DNA of 64,000 nt from Vibrio taketomensis. Lineage in GTDB: Bacteria; Pseudomonadota; Gammaproteobacteria; Enterobacterales; Vibrionaceae. Below are positions 10,012-19,374 of this stretch, in pieces (within the stretch, counting starts at the first letter, position 1; each line of letters begins with the position of its first letter). The DNA is taken from the NCBI RefSeq assembly GCF_009938165.1, contig NZ_AP019649.1, positions 1,798,001 through 1,862,000 of the forward strand, given 5' to 3'. A model generated the notes under the pieces. It ran no database searches. It was not told where the DNA came from and worked only from the letters and a program-made list of their open reading frames with translations. The translations under genes and the position numbers were made by a program.

Positions 10012-11536
10012 TTAGGCGATTGATACTCTATTTCGCCCAGCATTCTTACTCATGTATAGCTGGGCATCAGCAAGTTGCATGATCTGTTCTGCGTCTTCTT
10101 GATCCCTAATTGCAGCACCAATACTAATACTGCATGTTGCGGCTTCACCATTAAGACATATCGTATTTTGCATCATCGCAAGACGAATAACTTCAAGATA
10201 TTCCTCTAATTGCCCTCTATCGGTTATGGCGGTGATGATACAGAACTCATCACCACCTAAACGAGCGACGATATCATCACCAATTAGGCAATTTTTAACC
10301 GTATTCGCTACATGACATAGCATTTGGTCGCCGCCAAGATGCCCGAAACTATCATTAACTTGTTTAAATTCATCGATATCAAAGCCAATCAGCGAAAACT
10401 TCTATCATCGATAATGGCTTGCGAGATAAATTGGTTAAACGCTCGGCGGTTGTAAATTGACGTCAAGGAATCATGTTCAACTAAGAAACTGATTTCTTCT
10501 GTACAATTTTCAATGAATCGGCGAGATGGGAATGTGCGCGAATTTGTAGAAAAACAATGTAACTCAGCAGAATGGCAATGACGACACCACCAGAGGCAAT
10601 TGCGGCGAGAATGAACTCATCGTTAGCGGTGATATTTTTGTTTGAACGAAACTCAACCGCCCACTGACGGTTAGGCAGATCGATGATCGTCTGCACGGAA
10701 AAGCCATAACTATCCTTCCAGTTCGCACTCTCAAATAGCACCGGATCATCTTCAGCATCAAAGCCAAGATCTCTCACTTGAACCTCTAACTGATTACTAG
10801 AAACCGTACGTTTTACCAAGTTCTCAAAGTAATACGATGTACGAATCACACCGATTACGACTCCGAGCAACTCCTGATTATTTTCGGAATCAAATACTGG
10901 GTGATAAACCAAGATACCATCTTTTTTGCCAGTCTTTTCTAAACTGTCTTGCAACAAGCGAACTTTATCAGAAACGGAAACTTGCTGATGGACACGAATA
11001 TTGTCCAATACCAATTGGAATCTCAAGCGTGCATCATAAAAACCTAGGGTATGACGCGTTTGAGCGGTGATTGGATAAACGTAACGAGCAACAAAAATAG
11101 GTTCATTGTTTTCTAGGACGTAACCATCAACTCGAGGTTTATCTTTGGGAATGGTGTAAATCTGATAGTCTGGATATTGCTGGCGAACTTCAGCCACAAA
11201 CTGGTCAATATCACGCTTCTCAACTCTTTGCATCCACTGCATGGTAATCAAGGTATTGGACGATCTCACCAATTGTTGAGCAAAGGTGGGGAATTTTGGC
11301 CACTCGCTCGGATCAACTGAGTAGAAGAAGTTAGCCCCTGCGCCGATTTGGTCTAAATCATTATCAACAAACTCTTTAAGAATCTCTGTTTGTCGCTGAG
11401 CCATACCAGTGAACCAACGCTCACTGTAGTTGTTTTGCAGCTGGTACGCGTAAAAGGTGATGCTAAACGTCACTAAAATGGTAGTGATAAAGGTTAAACC
11501 TGCGTATAGATACTTTTTGTCAATTGTCGTTTTCAT
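10012..11536 (-). pseudogene. CHASE-domain diguanylate cyclase, two frameshifts
   Basis: Membrane cyclase that would make cyclic di-GMP. A membrane helix at about residues 9-31, a periplasmic CHASE sensor (about 45-290), a second membrane helix (about 305-330) and a C-terminal GGDEF domain with intact GGDEF at about 10254-10268. The frame breaks twice: about 10490-10500 (just after the second helix) and at the A-run 10395-10398. Reading the right frames gives HDSLTSIYNRRAF, then IGFDIDEFKQVND, then RLGGDEFCII, so both breaks behave as one-base deletions. Repaired length is 508 codons. The allosteric RxxD site before GGDEF is absent (IGDD). Either a sequencing artefact or a recent pseudogene; I favour the artefact. 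Confidence 0.85.
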
Positions 11537-11848
11537 GCTCGCGCACTGAAGTGCATGTTCTTATTGTTCTAGAGCAATCATTCTACTCTCTCCCTATCGA
11601 GGACTACATCACTTATTGTGTAAACTTCATCCAAAAGTTGCAATCAAACAACGTTTTCTTACTCAGTGAGAAAATTCATTGTTTAAAAACAAACCAACCA
11701 GTGCTGTCTATACTGTTTCTTATGCGTTTTCCACGAGATTCCTCGCTTGAATATGATACCATCCACCCCAATTTACTTATGATTACTGGCTTAATGCCCA
11801 AATTTCGCTCAAGCCAAATTTGCACTCTAACCTAGAAAGAGAATTGTC
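11537..11848. other. Divergent intergenic region, cyclase / DUF2760 operon
   Basis: 312 bases between two divergent genes. An open frame at 11524-11835 exists but shows no recognisable protein. The region contains a 21-base near-perfect palindrome at 11654-11674 and should hold both promoters. No sigma-32-type heat-shock promoter could be identified with confidence. Confidence 0.55.
11654..11674. promoter_or_regulatory. 21-base near-perfect palindrome in divergent promoter region
   Basis: TTTTCTTACT and AGTGAGAAAA flank a central C at 11664; only one base pair per arm fails to match. Central placement between divergent promoters suggests an operator, with an unknown regulator. A simple cruciform-prone AT-rich patch is an alternative. 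Confidence 0.4.
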
Positions 11849-12481
11849 ATGACGTTCGATCTACATACGTTTCCTTCAACCTTCGACATGTTGCACGTTA
11901 TTCTTGCAGCGACCACTGCTCTATTCCTTATCGTTGCTCTTTCGCGCAAAACGAAAGTGATCGAGAAAGTGGTTGAAAAGCCAGTTGAAAAAATCGTTGA
12001 GGTTGAAAAACCAGTCGAGAAGATTGTTGAAGTAGAAAAAGTAGTCGAAGTTGAAAAAGTGATCGAGAAGGTAGTTGAAGTTGAATCAAAACTTGCAACA
12101 GCTACCACTGACTCTGCGATGCAACTATTGTCTATCATGCAACAAGAAGCGCGCCTAATTGACTTCCTAAAAGAAGATCTAACTGCATTTTCTGATGAAG
12201 AAGTGGGTGCAGCAGCTCGCGTGATCCACACTGGTGGCCAAAAAGTACTGGCTGATTACGTAACGCTAGAGCACATTCGCAACGAAGACGAAGAGACTCG
12301 CATTACCGTAGAAGCAGGCTTTAACCCACAACAAATTCGCCTAACCGGCAACGTGACTGGTCAAGCGCCATTTAACGGCACGCTAGTACACAAAGGCTGG
12401 AAAGCAACAGACATGAAGTTGCCAAAACTGGCTGAGAATTACGACGCTTCTGTTATCGCTCCGGCTGAGGTCGAGCTTTAA
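11849..12481 (+). CDS. DUF2760 protein, membrane-anchored with VEK-repeat stalk
   Basis: 210 residues. A membrane helix spans about residues 17-34, followed by a highly repetitive stretch (about 37-78) built from VEK/IVEVE/PVEK units that should form a charged extended or coiled stalk, then the DUF2760 domain to the C-terminus. The function is unknown. Its stop codon overlaps the start of the next gene (TAATG), so it is translationally coupled to an Hsp70-type ATPase, and together with the next two genes it forms one operon. The arrangement suggests a membrane adaptor or anchor for the Hsp70 pair; that is inference from gene order. Confidence 0.85.
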   Translation: MTFDLHTFPSTFDMLHVILAATTALFLIVALSRKTKVIEKVVEKPVEKIVEVEKPVEKIVEVEKVVEVEKVIEKVVEVESKLATATTDSAMQLLSIMQQEARLIDFLKEDLTAFSDEEVGAAARVIHTGGQKVLADYVTLEHIRNEDEETRITVEAGFNPQQIRLTGNVTGQAPFNGTLVHKGWKATDMKLPKLAENYDASVIAPAEVEL

Positions 12482-14421
12482 TGGAATACCAACAAGCAAG
12501 TGTTGCAAATACTATGAATACTGAAAATACCCAACCTGCATTTAGCGTTGGTATCGACTTAGGTACTACGCATTGTGTGATGTCTTTCCTAGATACTCGT
12601 GATGAAGAAGCGAAAGTTGAGGTGATGCCAATCCCTCAGCTAACGGCACCGGGTACGGTTGAGACACGCAGTCAACTGGGTTCTTTCCTATACCAGCCGC
12701 ATGAGCATGAGATGGACCCTTCATCACGCGTTCTGCCTTGGTCTACTGAACCAAAAGCGTTAGTCGGTGCGATTGCCCGTAACCTTGGTTCAAAAACGCC
12801 AATCCGTTTGGTAGCGAGTGCGAAATCATGGTTATGCCATGGCGGCGTCAATCGTCGTGATGCATTCCTACCAGCTGGTAGCCCAGAAGAAGTGGAAAAA
12901 GTATCGCCACTGCGTGCAACTGAGTTATACCTTGAGCACTTAACGGCGGCTTGGAACCATGCACATCCAAACGATCCGCTACAAGAGCAAGATGTAACTA
13001 TCACTGTACCGGCATCATTCGACCCTGCCGCCCGTGATTTAACCGCAGAAGCGGCGCGCAATATCGGTCTTACGCACTTAACTCTACTTGAAGAGCCACA
13101 AGCGGCACTTTACAACTGGATCGATAACAGCGGCGACAAATGGCGTGACCAAGTCACCGTTGGTGACATCGTATTGGTAGTCGATATCGGTGGTGGTACT
13201 ACTGACCTTTCTTTGGTTGAAGTAACAGAAGAAGACGGCAACCTAACACTGAACCGCATCGCCGTAGGTGAACATATCCTACTTGGTGGTGACAACATGG
13301 ATCTCGCCCTTGCTTACCGCCTAAAAATGAAATTGGCGCAAGAAGGCAAAGAGCTGCAACCATGGCAAGTGCAAGCAATGACTCACGCTTGTCGTGACGC
13401 TAAAGAAGCCTTGCTAAATGACGCAGAGCTCCACTCTGTGCCTATCGTCGTACCAAGCCGTGGCTCTAAACTGCTTGGCGCAACGCTAAAGACTGAATTG
13501 ACTCAAGCAGAAGTACAGCAAACATTAGTCGATGGTTTCTTCCCAATCGTGGCGATCACTGAGCATCCAGTACAACGTAGTCGCGGTGCATTGACTCAAA
13601 TGGGTCTACCTTATGCGCAAGATGCGGGCATTACTCGTCATATTGCGGCTTTCTTGTCTAAACAAGCGAACGCTCTATCAGGCGATAGTGCGCCAGCACA
13701 AGAATACAACCCATTTGCGGGCATGCCAGGCATGGGCGGTGACACGCCTACAGCAGATTTCATCAAACCAACGGCGATTTTATTTAACGGTGGTGTCCTG
13801 AAATCAACGCTACTGTCTAACCGTCTAGAAGAGACGATTGGTGAATGGCTAATCAATGCTGACGCTGAGCTACCGAAACGTCTAACTGGTACCGATTTGG
13901 ATCTTGCGGTTGCGAGCGGCGCTTCATACTACGGCTCAGTGCGTCGTGGCCAAGGCGTGCGTATTCGTGGTGGTATCGCATCAAGCTACTACGTGGGTAT
14001 TGAAAGTGCGATGCCAGCGATTCCGGGTATGGCTCCACCAATGGAAGCACTATGTGTGGCTCCGTTTGGTATGGAAGAAGGCTCAAGTGTTGACGTTCCA
14101 AGCCAAGAATTTGGTTTGATCATCGGTCAGCCAGTGAACTTCCAATTCTTCGGTTCAACTGTACGTCGCGACGATTTAGCCGGTACACATCTTGATTACT
14201 GGGCGCCAGAAGAGCTTGAAGAGCTACCTGAAATTCAAGTAACGCTGCCAGTATCTGAAGGTCGCCGTGAAGGTGAAGTGGTACCGGTTACTCTAGCATC
14301 TCGCGTAACCGAACTCGGTACTTTGTACCTAGAGGCTATCGCCGCTGACAATGGTCAGAAATGGCACGTTGAATTCGACGTGCGTGAAGATGCGAAAAGC
14401 GACTCAAACGAAGAACAATAA
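12481..14421 (+). CDS. Hsp70 family ATPase (DnaK-like, non-canonical)
   Basis: 646-residue protein with an actin-fold ATPase domain: phosphate loop 1 GIDLGTTHC at about residue 24, phosphate loop 2 DIGGGTTDLSL at about 234, and adenosine motif FNGGVLKS at about 439. The C-terminal part is a beta domain without the long helical lid of DnaK, and no EEVD-like tail is present. The start ATG overlaps the DUF2760 stop; a second ATG at 12514 is also possible. It is distinct from DnaK, HscA and YegD; client unknown. A terminator-like hairpin separates it from the second Hsp70 gene. Confidence 0.88.
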   Translation: MEYQQASVANTMNTENTQPAFSVGIDLGTTHCVMSFLDTRDEEAKVEVMPIPQLTAPGTVETRSQLGSFLYQPHEHEMDPSSRVLPWSTEPKALVGAIARNLGSKTPIRLVASAKSWLCHGGVNRRDAFLPAGSPEEVEKVSPLRATELYLEHLTAAWNHAHPNDPLQEQDVTITVPASFDPAARDLTAEAARNIGLTHLTLLEEPQAALYNWIDNSGDKWRDQVTVGDIVLVVDIGGGTTDLSLVEVTEEDGNLTLNRIAVGEHILLGGDNMDLALAYRLKMKLAQEGKELQPWQVQAMTHACRDAKEALLNDAELHSVPIVVPSRGSKLLGATLKTELTQAEVQQTLVDGFFPIVAITEHPVQRSRGALTQMGLPYAQDAGITRHIAAFLSKQANALSGDSAPAQEYNPFAGMPGMGGDTPTADFIKPTAILFNGGVLKSTLLSNRLEETIGEWLINADAELPKRLTGTDLDLAVASGASYYGSVRRGQGVRIRGGIASSYYVGIESAMPAIPGMAPPMEALCVAPFGMEEGSSVDVPSQEFGLIIGQPVNFQFFGSTVRRDDLAGTHLDYWAPEELEELPEIQVTLPVSEGRREGEVVPVTLASRVTELGTLYLEAIAADNGQKWHVEFDVREDAKSDSNEEQ

Positions 14422-14429
14422 TTAAATCT

Positions 14430-14457
14430 AACGGCATCCAACTGGGTGCCGTTTTTC
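14430..14457 (+). terminator. Terminator-like hairpin inside the Hsp70 operon
   Basis: AACGGCATCC / GGGTGCCGTT stem (one G-T pair), loop AACT, then TTTTT... It lies between the two Hsp70 genes with only 55 bases between stop and next start, so it probably attenuates rather than ends transcription. Confidence 0.7.
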
Positions 14458-14476
14458 GAATACACGAAGGTTTGTA

Positions 14477-17282
14477 ATGGCATCTCCTCGTTTTCTCGTC
14501 GGCATTGACCTTGGCACCACCAACACTGTGGTCGCCTACTGTGAAATCACCGACGACCTACAACAATCTCCAGTATCCTTATTTGACATCGACCAACTAA
14601 TTGGCGCCGGCGAAGTGGTTCGTAAACCGCTGCTGCCTTCATTTCGCTACCATCCCGCCATTGGTCAAATCTCACCCAATGACTTAACTCTACCGTGGCA
14701 AAATCAGCCCGTTGCTGGTGATATTGAACACGTCATTATCGGTGAATGGGCCCGTGAACTTGGTGCCAAAGTCGAAGGTAGACAAGTCTCCAGTGCTAAA
14801 AGCTGGTTGTCACACAAACCGTTGACCGTAACTCAGAGATTCTGCCGTGGGCAGGTGCGACTGACGTTGACAAAGTATCACCGGTAATTGCCAGCGCAAG
14901 CTATCTCAACCACATTCGCCAAGCATGGAACTACCGTAACCCAAGCAACAAATTAGAAAATCAAGATGTGGTGGTCACCGTGCCAGCTTCATTTGACGAA
15001 ACCGCACGTAAACTGACTTTGGAAGCAGCGAAACTGGCGGGGCTTGAGCGTATTGTGTTGCTCGAAGAGCCACAGGCAGTATGTTACGACTGGTATGCTC
15101 GCCACCAGCAAACCGCTGCGGACGAGCTTAAGCAGCTGCCACTGATTTTGGTCTGTGACGTCGGCGGTGGTACCACTGACTTGAGTTTGATTGAAGCCAG
15201 TTTTGCTACCGATAATGGTGAAGAACTTGCCCTAAACCGCATTGGCGTGGGTGAACACTTAATGCTCGGGGGCGATAACCTCGACTTGGCCCTAGCTCAC
15301 CTTGCGGAAAGTCGCTTCAATCAAAACAAGAAGCTCAATGCGGCGAGCTTAACCAAGCTTATTCAGCAAACGCGCAAAGCAAAAGAAAACCTGCTTTCAG
15401 CCAACGCACCAGAGCAAGTTAAGATCACGATGCTCGGCAGTGGCTCTAAGCTGCTTGGCGGCACCAAAAGTATTGATTTGTACAAAGCCGAAGTGCACCA
15501 AATCGCACTGGATGGCTTTTTCCCAATCAGTGAGTTTACGGAACTGCCTGACAAACGTCGCAGCGCTGTGGTCGAGTTTGGTCTGCCTTACGTCGCAGAC
15601 CCAGCAGTCAGTAAACATGTGGCGGAGTTCTTAACTCAGCATCAGCAAGTTTCTCGCTCGGCATTAGGAATTGAAGGCGATAATCAAACCGCTATTCCGG
15701 TTGGTTTGCTGCTTAACGGTGGTGTATTTAACAGTGAATTGATCACTGAGCGAGTCACCACCTTGCTCGAAAACTGGCGCGGTGGTGAGATCACTGTACT
15801 CGATAACCCACATCCAGATTGGTCGGTAGCACTTGGCGCTGTCGCTTTTGGTAAAGCTCGCCGTGGTGCTCAGCTAAAAATTGGTGGCGGAGCAGCACGT
15901 TCGTACTTCTTGCATCTGCAAGAGAAAAACAAGCTTGGTAAAGCACTATGTTTGCTGGCTAAAGGCACCGAAGAGGGGCAAGAAATTCGCTTAAGTGGCC
16001 GCCGTTTTTCACTCACGCTTGGCGAACCAGTACGCTTTAATCTGCTGACATCAACCCATGACACGCTGACTAATCAAACCGCAATTCAAAACGGCGTGAT
16101 GGTCAATGTCGATCCTGACCTTTTCCAACCGCTACCACCGTATATCGCCACACTCGATAGCGAAGGTGTCGAGCTGCAAGCCAACCAAAAAGAGCGGGTT
16201 GAAGTGTTGCTGGCGTGTCAGTTAACAGAAGTCGGTACACTTAAGATGGAATGTGTTTCGACTCAGAATGACAGCAAACGTTGGGCGTTAGAATTTGAAG
16301 TGCGCAATCAACAAGCAGTTGAAGAAGAACAAAACCTTCACCCACGCCTAGGAGAGTAAGAGCGATCACCCGCATCACAGTGGTAACAGAAAGCGGTGAC
16401 AATAGCGAAATCAAAACTCTGGCCAAAGATCTTGAAAAACGCCTTGGTCAGCGTGATGAATGGGACTTCACTACTCTACGCCAACTGTTTGATGCGTTTG
16501 CCGGCGGCCGTAAGCGTCGTCGTCGCTCAGAGCAGCATGAGAAAAACTGGCTTCGCTTAGCTGGTTTTGCGCTGCGCCCTGGTTTTGGCGATGCCACCGA
16601 TGCTTGGCGTATTGAGCAAGTTTGGAGTCTCTATCAACAAGGGATTCAATTTAAGAACCACCAAGGTTGGACTGACTGGTGGGTATTTTGGCGACGTATC
16701 GCTGGCGGTTTAAATCAAGAGCAGCAAGAAACTATTCTGGCTGATATCGCTAAATACCTGCACCCGGGTGCGATGAAAAGCCCACAAAGCGCAAAAGCGG
16801 CGCAAGATATGGGTTACGAATCGATGGTTCGCCTTTCTGCGTCACTTGAACATCTGGATGTAGAAGATAAAGTGCTACTAAGCAGTTGGTTCTTAAGCAA
16901 AGCGATCAACCACAATCAGTTCCAACAAGCACACTGGTGGGCACTCGGCCGCCTAGCCTCTCGTACGCCGTTGTACGGAAGCCAGCATAATGTCGTAAGT
17001 CGTGAACAAGCTGAGCAATGGTTACCAAAACTGCTGGAGCAAAATTGGCAAAAAGAACCAATGATTGCCTTTGCTGCAGTAATGATCTGCCGCAAAACGG
17101 GTGATCGCCTGTTTGATATTTCCGATGATTACCGCCAACAAGTACTCGAAAAACTAAAACTAAGCAAAGTTCCAGAGACTTGGATTGAACTCGTTGCGGA
17201 AGTGAAAGCGCTGTCTGCCAATGAGTCTAAACGTATCTTTGGTGACGCATTGCCAAGCGGTTTAACCCTAGTTCATCAGTAA
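14477..17282 (+). pseudogene. Hsp70 family protein with C-terminal DUF3731 domain, two frameshifts
   Basis: Second Hsp70-type ATPase of the operon, repaired length about 935 residues. Phosphate loop 1 GIDLGTTNTVVAY at about residue 9, phosphate loop 2 DVGGGTTDLSL near 15160, adenosine motif LNGGVFNS near 15713, then the C-terminal DUF3731-type helical region (around GRKRRRRSEQHEKNWLRLAG). Breaks lie at about 14819-14822, where HK changes frame and the next frame resumes as DRNSEILPWAGATDVDKVSP, and at about 16353-16358, where the ATPase part meets a stop and the DUF3731 part continues in another frame. Both act as one-base deletions. The second break could instead be a true split into two genes, but the fused form is the usual one in the family. 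Confidence 0.85.
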
Positions 17283-17293
17283 CCATACGTTAG

Positions 17294-17334
17294 TCTCAAA
17301 GTCACCAACAACAATGGGGGTGGCTTTTGAGATT
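17294..17334 (+). terminator. Possible terminator of the Hsp70 operon
   Basis: Imperfect inverted repeat: TCTCAAAG-TCACC pairs with GGTGGCTTTTGAGA across about 12 bases, with one bulge and one mismatch, 10 bases after the stop codon. The T-tract is short, so confidence is modest. Confidence 0.45.
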
Positions 17335-17378
17335 TCATCAGGTAAGATAAAAAGGAATGGGAACAAGGTAGTGCTTTG

Positions 17379-17786
17379 ATGCTAAAAGCAAATCGACAGT
17401 TATTGATCGCTCTATTTAGTGCGTTTTGCCTATTATGGCTAAGCGCGACTAAGAGCGTGCAAGCCAACACTGCGCTACCTATTCACGATGCAGCAAAGCA
17501 ACACACTTCGCTACCAACGCCAAATGCAGCCTCAGATTGCCCTACTCACTCTGAACCTAGCCAAGTGCCCAGCCCAATAAAACATCATGCTAAAGTCGAG
17601 CATCAAAGTTGCTCGTCGGTATGCGTCATGAAAATGCCGTTTGAGCCGATGCAATATGCGCTGCAAATTGCGCCTTCTTCAATCGCACCCATCGGTCAAG
17701 ACCAAGCAGCTAAAGCGGTCAGTCGTATTCAAACCCTATTTCGACCTCCAATTGGTAACGCCCTAACTCCTTCACTTCGTGCCTAA
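17379..17786 (+). CDS. Small secreted protein with Cys/His cluster
   Basis: 135 residues, family not recognised. Signal peptide about residues 1-29 (MLKANRQLLIALFSAFCLLW, cleavage near VQA). The mature part is Pro/Gln/His rich with CPTH, a HH pair and SCSSVCVMKMPF, so three cysteines plus histidines and methionines in a short span. This resembles small periplasmic metal-handling proteins such as the DUF2946/CopL type, but that is a guess from composition. The start is ATG 17379; a TTG just before it is in frame. dsbA follows after 47 bases on the same strand, and an oxidase partner would fit a Cys-containing periplasmic protein. Confidence 0.6.
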   Translation: MLKANRQLLIALFSAFCLLWLSATKSVQANTALPIHDAAKQHTSLPTPNAASDCPTHSEPSQVPSPIKHHAKVEHQSCSSVCVMKMPFEPMQYALQIAPSSIAPIGQDQAAKAVSRIQTLFRPPIGNALTPSLRA

Positions 17787-17833
17787 CGCACGTATTCACG
17801 AATAAAATAAGTAAAAGATTAGGAACTCTATCC

Positions 17834-18433
17834 ATGAAGAAAATTTTTGCCTTTTTCGCCACTATGATGATGGCACTGTCTGCCCATGCAACCACATTTA
17901 CTGAGGGTGATTACTACACAGTAATCGACCAGCCGAAAGCGAAAACACCCACCGTTACCGAGTATTTTTCATTTTATTGTCCACACTGTTTTCAGTTTGA
18001 ATCGATTGTGAAAAATCTCAAGCCTGCGCTACCGAAAGATGTGACATTTGAGAAGGTTCACGTTGGCTTTATGGGTGGCCCAATGGGCGAATCAATGATG
18101 AAAGCTTATGCCACGATGGTTGAACTCCAAGTGCAAGATAAGTTAGTGCCTCTGATGTTTGAACAGATTCATGTTCTACGTCAGCCTCCTCGTAATGATG
18201 AAGAGCTACGTCAATGGTTTATCGACAACGGTGTCGGCGCTAACGCGTTTGATCTTGCTTTCAATAGCAACGCAGTGAAATCTAAAGTTGAACAATACAA
18301 CCAACGTTTTACCGACAGCGCACTACGTGGTGTTCCTGCAGTAGTAGTTAATGACAAATATGTTGTTGTAGCGAGCAAAATCCGCAGTTTTGATGAATAT
18401 AATCAGCTGGTTAATTACTTACTTACACTGTAA
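17834..18433 (+). CDS. dsbA: Thiol:disulfide interchange protein DsbA family
   Basis: 199-residue periplasmic oxidoreductase. Signal peptide about 1-19 (ends AHA), thioredoxin-fold active site CPHC at residues 49-52, helical insertion in the middle, and the cis-Pro loop RGVPAVVV at about 166. It introduces disulfides into exported proteins, being reoxidised by DsbB. CPHC is the strongly oxidising DsbA-type dipeptide. Whether it is the main DsbA or a second copy cannot be told from one window. It ends at a strong terminator. Confidence 0.93.
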   Translation: MKKIFAFFATMMMALSAHATTFTEGDYYTVIDQPKAKTPTVTEYFSFYCPHCFQFESIVKNLKPALPKDVTFEKVHVGFMGGPMGESMMKAYATMVELQVQDKLVPLMFEQIHVLRQPPRNDEELRQWFIDNGVGANAFDLAFNSNAVKSKVEQYNQRFTDSALRGVPAVVVNDKYVVVASKIRSFDEYNQLVNYLLTL

Positions 18434-18448
18434 TTGCACCACACAACA

Positions 18449-18474
18449 AGCCAGAGCCTAGCTCTGGCTTTTTT
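18449..18474 (+). terminator. Terminator after dsbA
   Basis: Perfect stem AGCCAGAGC / GCTCTGGCT with a CTA loop followed by TTTTT. Confidence 0.9.
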
Positions 18475-18485
18475 AGGAATAAAAC

Positions 18486-19171
18486 ATGAACCTAGAACAT
18501 TTTGATGCCATATATCAACGGGCTATCGAGCGCAAGGTGGTGCAGAACAACTAGAAGCCATGCTTTCCCCTTCACTAAGCAAACAACAAATTGCTGAGAT
18601 ACCTGATGACCGGTGGCTCTCTGCCTTTTCAATGAAGGTGTTTCAAAGTGGCATGAGTTGGAAGGTAGTTCGCAATAAGTGGCCAAATTTCGAAGAGTTG
18701 TTCTTTGGCTTTAAAGTCGGCCCACTATTAATGCTCTCGGATGAACAATGGGAATTAAAATCGACCGACCAACGTATTATCCGCCACCATGGTAAAGTGA
18801 TGTCGATTGCTGCCAATGCACAAATGATTTATGAAGCGAGCATCGAACACGGCTCATTCGGAAACATGGTGGCAGACTGGCCGCAAGAGGACATCACAGG
18901 GCTTTGGCTTTACTTAAAGAAACACGGTCAGCGCCTTGGCGGCAATACTGGCCCCTACTCACTACGCCAAATGGGCGTCGATACCTTTATTCTATCAACG
19001 GATGTCGAAGCCTATTTACGCAGTTATCAGATTATTGAAGGTGGTCGAGATACCAAACGCTCGCTCGGTGCCTGTAATCAGGCTTTTGCTCACTGGCAGC
19101 AACAAAGTGGTCGTAGCCTTACTCATATCAGCCAAATTATTGCCTATAGCAGTGGCGATAACCGCCTCTAA
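18486..19171 (+). pseudogene. tag: DNA-3-methyladenine glycosylase I, one frameshift
   Basis: Base-excision repair glycosylase of the Tag/Adenine_glyco family that removes 3-methyladenine. From ATG 18486 the frame reads MNLEHFDAIYQRAIERK and then breaks at the GG at 18536-18537; with one more G it continues GGAEQLEAMLSP into the long open frame (KVFQSGMSWKVVRNKWP, HHGKVMSIAANAQMIYE, LGGNTGPYSLRQMGVDTF). Repaired length 228 residues. A GGG-to-GG base loss in a homopolymer is the simplest explanation. It lies 52 bases after dsbA, beyond that gene's terminator. Confidence 0.82.
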
Positions 19172-19183
19172 GTTGCTCATTTC

Positions 19184-19210
19184 AATTCCCGCAAAAGCGG
19201 GAATTTTATT
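19184..19210 (+). terminator. Terminator after tag
   Basis: Perfect 9-base stem AATTCCCGC / GCGGGAATT, loop AAAA, followed by TTATT. Confidence 0.85.
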
Positions 19211-19374
19211 ATCCGTCTAGAGAGAAAGTGCGTTGCATCACTATAACGCAACGCCTGATTGATAAATTTGTAAAGTAGATTAGTTGCTTCAATCTATGTT
19301 TTCATCACTTCCACACTGCGCTACGAGGTATACATTCGACCTGCTCAAAACATTTCACGAGTGTAGGTATTAAA

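Noticed and set aside
11524..11835. 103-codon open frame in the cyclase/DUF2760 divergent region
   Set aside because: It overlaps the cyclase start and the control region, has no ribosome site or recognisable domain, and its sequence reads like non-coding DNA.
11958..12090. Possible tandem repeat array or CRISPR
   Set aside because: The repeats are in-frame codons of the DUF2760 stalk, of unequal length and without spacers.
11827..12231. Ser/Thr-rich minus-strand frame opposite the DUF2760 stalk
   Set aside because: It is the reverse reading of the VEK repeat tract; low complexity reflects the repeat, not a gene.
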